Source: Providencia burhodogranariea DSM 19968
GTDB lineage: Bacteria > Pseudomonadota > Gammaproteobacteria > Enterobacterales > Enterobacteriaceae
DNA length: 64,000 nucleotides
Direction of reading: 5' to 3'
Assembly: GCF_000314855.2 (NCBI RefSeq)
Contig: NZ_KB233227.1
Coordinates: 28,351 to 92,350, forward strand
In this document: positions 37,568-45,519 of the stretch, in pieces
Layout of the letters: every line of letters starts with the position of its first letter
Numbering within the stretch: the first letter of the stretch is position 1
Made by a program: the position numbers and the translations under genes
The notes under the pieces: generated by a model
Told to the model about the DNA's origin: nothing
Database searches by the model: none
The model's input: only the letters and a program-made list of their open reading frames with translations

Positions 37568-37581
37568 TGTTAACGTTAACA
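37568..37581. promoter_or_regulatory. LacI-family-type operator before the porin gene
   Basis: A perfect 14-bp palindrome TGTTAACGTTAACA with the central CG typical of LacI/GalR-family operators, 113 bp before the porin ATG. It differs from the GntR operator at 8415. No LacI-type gene other than gntR is in the window. Confidence 0.5.
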
Positions 37582-37694
37582 TTTTGAGTGCTGTAAGATA
37601 CAACGATAATTTAAGCATAACAATGAATAAGTAAAATTGCTGAATAGCTACCCTGTAAATCATTATTTAAAGTTTGGTTTAAAAAGGCATAAAC

Positions 37695-39119
37695 ATGAAA
37701 AAATTTTATTTGTCTGTCATTGCGACTGCGTTTGTTACTATTTTTCCGATCAGTGGCCAAGCAGAGGTAGACTTAAGTGCTATTGAAGCAAGATTACAAG
37801 CATTAGAAAAAAGAGCAGAACAGGCAGAACAACGAGCTGTGACCGCAGAGCGTAAGGTTGAAAAACTTGAAAAAATGATGACGGTTCAAAGTTCATCTCC
37901 TCAAACTAGCCAGCCATCATTAGCCGTCACAACATTATCACCGTCTACTACATCTCCATCTAAGCCCGCAGCGAATCAACTATCTGGTGTTCAATATAAC
38001 AATGAGTTTGGTGAATTAAAGCTCTATGGGGATGTTGAATTTAATATGGATGCGGCAAGTCGCAAAGGCCAAATCACCTCTGTGAGCACAGCGTTAGGTA
38101 AAGATAATGAACCGGGTAAAAGTGATAATTGGGATATTAATGGGCGTATTTTAATTGGTATTGATGGTAAGCATCAGATTAGCAATGGCAATTATGCTGG
38201 TTTTAGTGTGCAGCCTCTTGCTGATATGACAGGTAAGATGAATTTGGATGATGCTGTATTTTATTTCGGCCAACAAAATAGTTGGGAAGCAAAATTAGGG
38301 CGTTATGAAGCCTATGATATGTTCCCTTTAGGCCAAGATACTTTTGTCGAGTATTCAGGTAATACTGCGAATGATCTTTATGGTGATGGTTTTGGCTACA
38401 TTTATATGATGAAAGAGGGACGAGGTCGTTCTGGTGATGGTGGAAGTGTACAATTATCCAAATCACTGAATGATTGGTATTTTGAAATTAATGCCCTCGT
38501 TGAAGATGGAACTTCTCTATTTGATGATGGCACCTATCATGGTTATACATTAGATAATAAGAAAAATGTCATTTATCTAAGGCCTGTCATTGCATGGCAA
38601 CCGAATGATTTTAAAGTCGCTGTCGCGATGGAATCACAAGTTATTAATAATGCTTATGGCGATAACGTTGATGGTAAGTGGAAAGATATGTCGAAGCGTA
38701 ACGGTTATGGTATGACGCTTGGTTGGGATACATTGCAAAAAGATCCTGAAAATGGACTTCAGCTTATGCTGAGTACCGCATATTTGGATGCAACATCAGA
38801 GAAAGATTTATCAATTGGAGGATATGGTTTGTGGCGCCGTGCGCAGCTAGGTTATATTTTTGCGCATAATGACATTAAAGATTTTAACGCCGAAAATCTT
38901 TCAGAAAATTCAGATGACATATTAAATGGTGTACCGGGTAAATATGATATCCATACTATTTATGCTTCTTATGAGATCCCTAAAATTTTGGATTTAGATA
39001 ATTATAAAATTTATTTAGGCGCTTACTATTCTAAAATTAATGCACAAAATAGTAATATGATTAGTGCTAAAGATGATGATCGTTATGGTGTTCGCGCTCG
39101 TTTTAAATATTTTTTCTAG
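37695..39119 (+). CDS. RafY-like carbohydrate-type porin with N-terminal coiled coil
   Basis: 474 residues with a signal peptide, then a heptad-like coiled coil (AIEARLQALEKRAEQAEQRA, roughly 27-63) and a Ser/Thr/Pro linker. The beta-barrel (FGELKLYGDVEFNMDAAS, DVFGYIYMM-like aromatic strands) ends in RFKYFF with terminal Phe. This layout is that of trimeric sugar porins such as LamB and RafY. The gene has its own terminator-separated promoter region with a LacI-type palindrome, so it may be a sugar porin that happens to sit inside the aromatic island rather than a pathway member. Confidence 0.75.
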   Translation: MKKFYLSVIATAFVTIFPISGQAEVDLSAIEARLQALEKRAEQAEQRAVTAERKVEKLEKMMTVQSSSPQTSQPSLAVTTLSPSTTSPSKPAANQLSGVQYNNEFGELKLYGDVEFNMDAASRKGQITSVSTALGKDNEPGKSDNWDINGRILIGIDGKHQISNGNYAGFSVQPLADMTGKMNLDDAVFYFGQQNSWEAKLGRYEAYDMFPLGQDTFVEYSGNTANDLYGDGFGYIYMMKEGRGRSGDGGSVQLSKSLNDWYFEINALVEDGTSLFDDGTYHGYTLDNKKNVIYLRPVIAWQPNDFKVAVAMESQVINNAYGDNVDGKWKDMSKRNGYGMTLGWDTLQKDPENGLQLMLSTAYLDATSEKDLSIGGYGLWRRAQLGYIFAHNDIKDFNAENLSENSDDILNGVPGKYDIHTIYASYEIPKILDLDNYKIYLGAYYSKINAQNSNMISAKDDDRYGVRARFKYFF

Positions 39120-39227
39120 CGTAATTATTAAATGATTCTTATTTTATGTACCTTATTTCATTATATTTATTGTAGCCAATCAATGGAATAAGGTACTTGG
39201 CCCGACGATTAAAATAGTTATAGTATA

Positions 39228-39509
39228 CTAGGGCTGTTTGTCTTTGCTGCTGATTTTTACCGTACTAATCGGTTTAAGTAACAGCAATATCATCATGTCA
39301 CGTACTTGGGCGCCTAAAAAACATCACCAAAAACCCTAAACCGTAAATGAAAAGCGCCCTTCGGGTTCAATTAAACGTGATTTTTCGCTGTGTTGAGCGA
39401 CTCTTGCCGAGTCCACTAGGCGGCGAGCCACTCTCCTTGCTTCTTTTTGTCTTAACTAAAGACGTGTAATTCGAATAAAAATTGACCTTCAAAGATCAAC
39501 AGCCCCTAG
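39228..39509 (-). mobile_element. MITE-like element, full-length copy
   Basis: About 280 bp bounded by inverted ends (CTAGGGCTGTT at left, AACAGCCCCTAG at right), possibly with a CTA or CTAG target duplication of IS5-family style. It has no coding capacity of its own. Its reverse complement contains TTGATCTTTGAAGGTCAATT, GAACCCGAAGGGC, TGGTGATGTTTTTTA and TTACTTAAACCGATTA, all shared with the shortened copy at 55338-55490. Confidence 0.6.
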
Positions 39510-39539
39510 GTGCTTAGATATAAATGCTTACTTATTAAA

Positions 39540-40547
39540 TTAAGCTTTTTTAATACTTTGACTTGGGCTTTCACCATAACGTTGTTTGTATTCGGCACTA
39601 AAGCGTCCCATGTGCGCAAAGCCCCAACGTAGTGCGACCCCCGTGACACTTGCCGCCTCACCTGATAATAATTCTGATCGTACACGTTCCATTCTTAAAT
39701 CACGTAAGTACTGCATCGGGCTGATGTCTAAAAATTCTTTAAAACCAGCATATAAACTGCGTAGGCTAACGCCTGCAATATGTGCAAGTTGTTCAACTGT
39801 AATTGGCTCATGAGCATGGGCTTCTAAATACTCTTGCACACGGCGAACATGCCTCGGACGGATAGTTGCACGCCGCATGCCTGAGTCCTCAGTATAATTA
39901 TGGTTCTGGGTGGATAGTAAGGTAACAGAGACTAATTGCTCGACTTGAGTAGCAATCAGCTTATGTTGCAGGAGGTCTGGTGAGCGAGTAGCACATTCAA
40001 TCAAATAATTCATTAAAGTACGCCAAGCAGTACAAGATTGCCATTCGAAACCAAGCTCAAAAACGAGCGGTTTATCAAGCGTATGTCCTAACTGACCGAC
40101 TAATGACCTTTCCAGCAGCGAGCGTGAAATTCGTAGCATTACCTGATCGTTATCACTGTTCCAACGCATACTTGTCGATTCTTCTGGGCTGAGTAATGAT
40201 GCCATTTTTGGCGTCGATTCTAAGTATTTCCCTCCGCTTTCAATAATAGCGCTACCCGATAGAGGCATTTGTACGAGAAAAAAATCTTGGAGTTGACCCG
40301 GTGAAATAAGCACATCAGCACCATAGCGAAGGCGGCTTAATGCAATATCGCCCATGGGAATATAATGCATACGAGCATCAAGACGTTGATGTGGATTTAG
40401 TAAATTAAACTGATGTGGTTTCATCACTCGGCCAACCATAGATTTGATCTCTTCTGGATCGGCCGAAGTGAATAATAAACGCTCTGTTGAACAGAGTTGA
40501 TTTTCAATCTGGGGTGCAGATGAATGGGACCACGAGTTGCTCAGCAT
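39540..40547 (-). CDS. AraC/XylS-family regulator of the indole catabolic genes
   Basis: 335 residues from the ATG at 40547, which has GGAG 8 nt upstream. The frame is open to 40625, but the first ATG there is made of the end of an ERIC-like repeat. The N-terminal half is an AraC_binding_2 sensing domain, and the C-terminal hundred residues hold two helix-turn-helix units (ITVEQLAHIAGVSLRSLYAG; VTGVALRWGFAHMGRFSAEY). Domain order matches BenR, XylS and the indole regulator IifR. Likely targets are the TGCA-N6-GGNTA-like repeats at 31307-31341 and 41208-41242. Confidence 0.85.
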   Translation of the reverse strand: MLSNSWSHSSAPQIENQLCSTERLLFTSADPEEIKSMVGRVMKPHQFNLLNPHQRLDARMHYIPMGDIALSRLRYGADVLISPGQLQDFFLVQMPLSGSAIIESGGKYLESTPKMASLLSPEESTSMRWNSDNDQVMLRISRSLLERSLVGQLGHTLDKPLVFELGFEWQSCTAWRTLMNYLIECATRSPDLLQHKLIATQVEQLVSVTLLSTQNHNYTEDSGMRRATIRPRHVRRVQEYLEAHAHEPITVEQLAHIAGVSLRSLYAGFKEFLDISPMQYLRDLRMERVRSELLSGEAASVTGVALRWGFAHMGRFSAEYKQRYGESPSQSIKKA

Positions 40548-40617
40548 CGCAGGATCTCCAAATAAAGTCGTCAGGCTATTATTGTTATGTACTCTGCTGG
40601 TGCCTGATCCATTCATT

Positions 40618-40732
40618 CCCGTCATATTTTGAGCTGCACTGTTGTTGGCGACTATTTAGTATCCGAATCATATCTGTACTGATTATCCGGATAGCTTAGG
40701 TTGACGCCTAGACGCATCTTTAATTATTAAGG
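40618..40732 (+). repeat. ERIC-like repeat overlapping the regulator 5' region
   Basis: It starts CCCGTCATATTTTGAGCTGC and ends TTTAATTATTAAGG. Read on the minus strand, its edge supplies an ATG (ATGACGGGA) in frame with the AraC-type gene. Confidence 0.5.
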
Positions 40733-41176
40733 GAGTATTTATCCATAAGCCTTTTCAAGGGATGACAAAACCAAACAGAGATAAATTTATTAACATTTTG
40801 TTAAACTATTTGTAACTAGTTAGGTTTTGAACATAGCATAAACAATATAGTTGACCTAGCCAATAATGTGCAAAATCTATCCAAAAAATGCATAATTATA
40901 GAAACAGTATGGTTATTGTGATTGCGTTAACAATATAAAAAATAAAGTTATTTTTATTTTAGGTTAGTGGAATATTCATGATTAATCATATTGTTGTATG
41001 TTTTATTCTCTTCAGTTATGTATAAAAAGCATAAATAATAACTCTTTTAGATAAGTCATGGGTTGTTTGTGCTATTCCCTTATAAATAATATGGATAATT
41101 GGCAGTTTTTTGCTTATTTATGATGATTATTGATCTCTTCATTTTTCATTTGGTGTATTTATAACCTTTCATACAA

Positions 41177-41242
41177 ATAGTATTTTGTGATTGTTTTGCA
41201 AGATATTTATCCGCTCTCTGCAAGTCCTATCCACTCTCTGCA
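41177..41242 (-). promoter_or_regulatory. XylS/BenR-type direct repeats with leftward promoter
   Basis: On the minus strand, TGCA-GAGAGT-GGATA (41242-41228) and TGCA-GAGAGC-GGATA (41222-41208) are perfect XylS/BenR boxes, 20 bp start to start. A -10 TACTAT (41182-41177) follows after 25 bp, the same geometry as at 31307-31372. The orientation faces the regulator gene, although the site is also 111 bp before the IOR gene. Positive autoregulation or bidirectional activation are both possible. Confidence 0.65.
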
Positions 41243-41255
41243 TAAATCTAATATC

Positions 41256-41269
41256 CATGATTAATCATG
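41256..41269 (+). promoter_or_regulatory. Palindromic operator candidate before the lower operon
   Basis: A perfect 14-bp palindrome CATGATTAATCATG, directly followed by a -35-like TTGACC (41272-41277). A 13/14 copy lies at 40978-40991. MarR-family proteins bind such palindromes, and a marR gene ends this operon. The remaining DNA of 40733-41176 shows no supported gene. Confidence 0.5.
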
Positions 41270-41352
41270 CATTGACCACTTGGTAACAAAAAAGATACAA
41301 GATGGAAACACAAAAAAGATAATAACGTTCTGACGTTCATTGTGAGGTTAAA

Positions 41353-43551
41353 ATGGCTGAGCGATCGTTTGTACAAGAAGTGCAAAAATTACGACAAGGT
41401 CAGGGTGAGGTTTTTAGTGGAGAAGGTATCCTTGCTGTCACTAAAGCGTTATTAGAGTCCGGCGTTTCATATGTAGCAGGTTACCAAGGCGCACCAATCT
41501 CTCATTTAATGGATGTTCTTGCTGATGCGCAGGATATCCTCTCCGATTATGGTATTCGTTTTGAAAATAGTGCAAGTGAAGCCACTGCAGCTGCAACGCT
41601 TGCCGCTTCAGTCAACTATCCATTACGAGGTGCTGTAACATTTAAAGCAACAGTAGGTACTAACGTTGCTTCAGATGCACTGGCTAATTTGGCATCCGGT
41701 GGTGTACTGGGTGGCGCGTTGATCATTGTTGGTGAGGATTACGGTGAAGGCTCTTCTATTATGCAGGAGCGTAGTCACGCTTTTGCGATGAAATCACAAA
41801 TGTGGTTGTTAGATCCTCGTCCTAATTTGCCTTCGATTGTACAGGCTGTAAAAGATGGTTTTGATCTTTCTGAAGCGAGTAACACACCGGTTATGTTACA
41901 GATGCGTATCCGTTCTTGCCATGTTCATGGGCAGTTTGTTTGTTCGGATAATCTACATCCAAAATTTACAGTTAAAGACGCATTGGAAAATCCAACAAGG
42001 GATGTCAGTCGCATCGTATTACCTCCCGCTAGTTTCCTGCATGAAAAAGAAAAAATTGAAGCACGCTGGCCTGCGGCGGTGAAATTTATTCAAGAACGTC
42101 AGTTGAATGAGTTTTTTGCCGAAGAGGCTGATGATGTTGGCATTGTACTGCAAGGTGGCTGCTATAACACGCTGATCCGTGCATTGAATCAAATAGGTTT
42201 AGCGGATGTATTTGGAAATAGCAAAATACCACTTTATGTGATGAATGTGGCTTATCCATTAATTGATGATGAGTTTGAGCGTTTTTGTCGCAACAAAAAA
42301 TCCATTCTTGTGCTGGAAGAAGGTCAACCTAACTTTGTTGAGCAGAATATCGCAAACATTTTGCGTCAGCGCAATATCGACGTTGCGTTGCATGGCAAAG
42401 ATATTCTGCCAATGGCGGGCGAATATAACACAGCAACAGTGCTAGCGGGTGTGCGTTCCTTTTTAGAACGCTACAGCAAAATTGAACCGCAAGTTAAGGC
42501 CGCAGCAAAACAAATTCGTATTCCAACAATTATGGTTACTGAACTGGAAGTTGATTCAGCAGAACCGGAATATGTTAATGCGGCTGAACCCACCTTGAAT
42601 GAAACTGTTCACGCACGTCCTCCCGGTTTTTGTACTGGTTGTCCAGAACGTCCCATTTTTACTGCAATGAAATTAATTGAGCGTGAACTTGGTGAGCACC
42701 ACATCAGTGCGGATATCGGCTGTCATCTTTTCTCAATATTACCGCCTTTCAACTTGGGTAATACCACAATGGGGTATGGGTTAGGTGGTGCGGGTGCTGC
42801 TGCATTGAATGCTAAAGCTGGCAAAAGGGCGATAGCGGTGATGGGGGATGGTGGTTTTTGGCATAACGGTTTAACCAGTGGGATTGCCAATAGTGTATTT
42901 AATCGTAGTGATAATTTAACCATTGTTGTTGATAACAGCTATACGTCAGCGACAGGGGGTCAAGACATTTTGTCATCTACCGCGTTGAATCCAACTCGTA
43001 GTACAGGCCATGAAATTGAAAAAGCAGTCAAAGGTGTTGGCGTGAATTGGGTTAAGACCATTAAACGCACATATGACCTGAAAACAATGACGAATACATT
43101 GCGCGAAGCCCTAACCACTCAAGAAAAAGGTCCAAAAGTATTGATTGCGCAAAGTGAATGCATGCTGAACAAGCAACGTCGTGAAAAGAAAAAAGTGCGT
43201 AGTGATGTTGCCGCAGGTAAGCGAGTGGTTAGGGAGCGCTTCGGTATAGATCCAGATACCTGCACCGGTGATCACTCTTGCATTCGTTTATCAGGTTGCC
43301 CGTCTTTATCGATCAAGCCAAATCAAGATCCTTTACGTACTGATCCCGTGGCGACCGTGATGGATAGCTGCGTAGGCTGTGGTCTTTGTGGTGAAATTTC
43401 TCATGCTGCGGTTTTATGTCCTTCATTTTTTAAAGCACAGATCATTACCAATCCAAATGGTTGGGACAAATTACGCCATCGCGTTCGCGGCTGGTTTATT
43501 GGCTATTTGCAACGCCGTGATGCACGTCGTCGTGAACAACTGAGTTTCTGA
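41353..43551 (+). CDS. Indolepyruvate:ferredoxin oxidoreductase-type alpha subunit (IorA-like)
   Basis: 732 residues. An N-terminal pyrimidine-binding domain (ALLESGVSYVAGYQGAPISH) is followed by CTGCPERP around residue 426, the TPP/Mg motif MGDGGFWHNG near 497 continuing to VVDNSYTSATGG, and a C-terminal two-cluster ferredoxin segment (CTGDHSCIRLSGC near 637, CVGCGLCG near 673). IOR enzymes decarboxylate aryl 2-keto acids and attach CoA, passing electrons to ferredoxin. Here the next steps are a thioesterase and an aryl-CoA hydroxylase, and isatinate is an aryl 2-keto acid, so isatinate to anthraniloyl-CoA is proposed. Indolepyruvate or phenylglyoxylate are alternatives. Confidence 0.85.
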   Translation: MAERSFVQEVQKLRQGQGEVFSGEGILAVTKALLESGVSYVAGYQGAPISHLMDVLADAQDILSDYGIRFENSASEATAAATLAASVNYPLRGAVTFKATVGTNVASDALANLASGGVLGGALIIVGEDYGEGSSIMQERSHAFAMKSQMWLLDPRPNLPSIVQAVKDGFDLSEASNTPVMLQMRIRSCHVHGQFVCSDNLHPKFTVKDALENPTRDVSRIVLPPASFLHEKEKIEARWPAAVKFIQERQLNEFFAEEADDVGIVLQGGCYNTLIRALNQIGLADVFGNSKIPLYVMNVAYPLIDDEFERFCRNKKSILVLEEGQPNFVEQNIANILRQRNIDVALHGKDILPMAGEYNTATVLAGVRSFLERYSKIEPQVKAAAKQIRIPTIMVTELEVDSAEPEYVNAAEPTLNETVHARPPGFCTGCPERPIFTAMKLIERELGEHHISADIGCHLFSILPPFNLGNTTMGYGLGGAGAAALNAKAGKRAIAVMGDGGFWHNGLTSGIANSVFNRSDNLTIVVDNSYTSATGGQDILSSTALNPTRSTGHEIEKAVKGVGVNWVKTIKRTYDLKTMTNTLREALTTQEKGPKVLIAQSECMLNKQRREKKKVRSDVAAGKRVVRERFGIDPDTCTGDHSCIRLSGCPSLSIKPNQDPLRTDPVATVMDSCVGCGLCGEISHAAVLCPSFFKAQIITNPNGWDKLRHRVRGWFIGYLQRRDARRREQLSF

Positions 43552-43561
43552 GGGGGATGAT

Positions 43562-45058
43562 ATGGTTGCATTACAACCCATCAAAATAGCAATTTTAGCT
43601 ATGGGTGGTGAAGGTGGTGGTGTTCTCGCTGACTGGATTGTGAACTTAGGTGAGGATAATGGCTACTTTGCGCAAACAACTTCTGTACCCGGTGTTGCTC
43701 AGCGTACTGGCGCGACGATTTATTATGTTGAGTTATTTCCGGGAGCAGATAACCCATTAACGCCAAGACCTGTATTGGCATTAATGCCAATGCCGGGAGA
43801 TGTTGATGTAGTGTTAGCCTCTGAACTGATGGAAGCTGGGCGAGCGGTGCAGCGCGGATTTGTCACCCCAGAACGTACGACATTAGTCAGCTCGACACAC
43901 CGTGTTTATTCTATTGCGGAAAAATCGGCAATGGGTGATGGTCGTGTTGATAGCAAAGCCTTAATTCGCCATGCCGGACTTGCTGCGCGTCAGTTTATTC
44001 ATTTTGATATGGAAAAAGCGGCGCAGCAAAGCGGTAGCGTGATCAGTGCCGTATTGTTTGGTGCTTTGTTCGGCTCTGGTGTTCTCCCTTTTAGCCGCTC
44101 ACAATTTGAAGAAACCATTGTGCGGGGTGGTGTCGGTGTTAAACCAAGTTTACGGGCATTTTCTCTTGGCGCTGAAAAGGCTGCTCATCCTGAAGAACCT
44201 CACGAAACACAAGTAGCTCAGATAACACCTCATACCGCAAAAAATAAGCACGTAGCCGAATTATTGGCACGAGTTGAACGTGATTTTCCCCAACATGTTC
44301 ATTATTTGGCAATTGAGGGGGTACGCCGATTAATTGATTATCAAGACCCAGCATATGCCTCCCTTTATTTAGACCGCGTAGCACAACTATTTAGCCAAGA
44401 AGGTGGTAGTGATGCGCGCTTACAGCGTGCATTAGTTCGTCATTTAGCGCTTTGGATGTCTTATGAAGACACCATTCGGGTGGCAGATCTAAAAATTCGA
44501 GACAGCCGTTTTCAACGTGTTCGCAACGAAGTACATGCAAATGATAGCCAGTTACTCGATATCAATGAATTTATGCATCCAAGAATTGAAGAAATTTGCG
44601 AAACGCTTCCCAAAAACCTTGGTACGTGGTTGATGCGGCCACATTGGTTACACAAAACGGTTCGCAAATTCACCCAAAAGGGTCGCACGATCACTACCAG
44701 TTCGTTGGGCGGCTTCTTACAATTATATCTACTTGCAGCATGGCGACGCGGTCGGCGCACAACATTACGCTATCAGCTAGAAACTCAGCGAATTGAAGGT
44801 TGGCTATCTGCGGTAGAAAAGGCGGCTCAGACTAACCCTGCACTTGCGACCGAAATTGCGCAATGTCAGCGGGTCGTGAAAGGTTATAGCGATACACATT
44901 CTCGCGGGCTACGTAACTTCCAAACCTTAATGGAAATTGTTGAACGCTATGGTGCTCAACTCGCTCCGGCTAATTTACGTGAGTTACGTGAGGCCGCTTT
45001 AGCCGATGAGCATGGTAATGAATTGCGCAAGTGCCGCCAACGTTTGGCTATGGAATAA
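43562..45058 (+). CDS. IOR beta subunit, long form with C-terminal extension
   Basis: 498 residues. The first 200 or so form the IorB/gamma 2-oxoacid oxidoreductase domain (ILAMGGEGGGVLADWIVNL, TSVPGVAQRTGATIYYVELF). The remaining 300 are an extra, helical and Arg-rich domain found on proteobacterial long IorB proteins (DUF6537-like), with unknown role. It lies 10 bp after the alpha gene with a strong ribosome site (GAGGGGG). Both subunits are needed for oxidative decarboxylation. Confidence 0.85.
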   Translation: MVALQPIKIAILAMGGEGGGVLADWIVNLGEDNGYFAQTTSVPGVAQRTGATIYYVELFPGADNPLTPRPVLALMPMPGDVDVVLASELMEAGRAVQRGFVTPERTTLVSSTHRVYSIAEKSAMGDGRVDSKALIRHAGLAARQFIHFDMEKAAQQSGSVISAVLFGALFGSGVLPFSRSQFEETIVRGGVGVKPSLRAFSLGAEKAAHPEEPHETQVAQITPHTAKNKHVAELLARVERDFPQHVHYLAIEGVRRLIDYQDPAYASLYLDRVAQLFSQEGGSDARLQRALVRHLALWMSYEDTIRVADLKIRDSRFQRVRNEVHANDSQLLDINEFMHPRIEEICETLPKNLGTWLMRPHWLHKTVRKFTQKGRTITTSSLGGFLQLYLLAAWRRGRRTTLRYQLETQRIEGWLSAVEKAAQTNPALATEIAQCQRVVKGYSDTHSRGLRNFQTLMEIVERYGAQLAPANLRELREAALADEHGNELRKCRQRLAME

Positions 45059-45068
45059 GGAAAATATT

Positions 45069-45491
45069 ATGAGTCTGCTTAAATTTACTCGACCACATAG
45101 AATTCTTTTCTCAGAGTGTGACCCTGCGGGAATTGTCTTTTATCCGCAATATTTCATTATGTTTAACAATCTATTAGAGCACTGGGTAGATCAACTGATT
45201 CCCCAAGGGTTTGCGGGTTACATTCTTGAACAGCGTTTTGGTTTACCGACTGTCTATCTCGAAGCTGAATTTAAGGCGATTAGTCGGATGGGTGATGATG
45301 TTGAACTTCAATTACAGGTTGAGCGTATTGGGGGGAAATCCATTACGTTACACCAAACCTGCACCAGCGTAAGTGGCGAGCTACGTATGCAAGTCACTCA
45401 AACTTTTGTCACGACTTCATTAGAAACACATCAGGCGATTGCTATCCCTGATGAGCTTTATCACGCCTTAACCCAGCAGCAACCTGTGTGA
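45069..45491 (+). CDS. Hotdog-fold acyl-CoA thioesterase (4-hydroxybenzoyl-CoA type)
   Basis: 140 residues from the ATG at 45069 (AAGGA upstream; the frame extends earlier into the IOR beta gene). The 4HBT signature ECDPAGIVFYPQYFIMFNN carries the catalytic Asp. It hydrolyses aryl-CoA thioesters. Encoded between the CoA-forming IOR and the aryl-CoA hydroxylase, it probably releases the hydroxylated acid for ring cleavage and recovers CoA. Confidence 0.85.
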   Translation: MSLLKFTRPHRILFSECDPAGIVFYPQYFIMFNNLLEHWVDQLIPQGFAGYILEQRFGLPTVYLEAEFKAISRMGDDVELQLQVERIGGKSITLHQTCTSVSGELRMQVTQTFVTTSLETHQAIAIPDELYHALTQQQPV

Positions 45492-45519
45492 TGGCACAAC
45501 GTAGCAAAGGAGAAACTCC

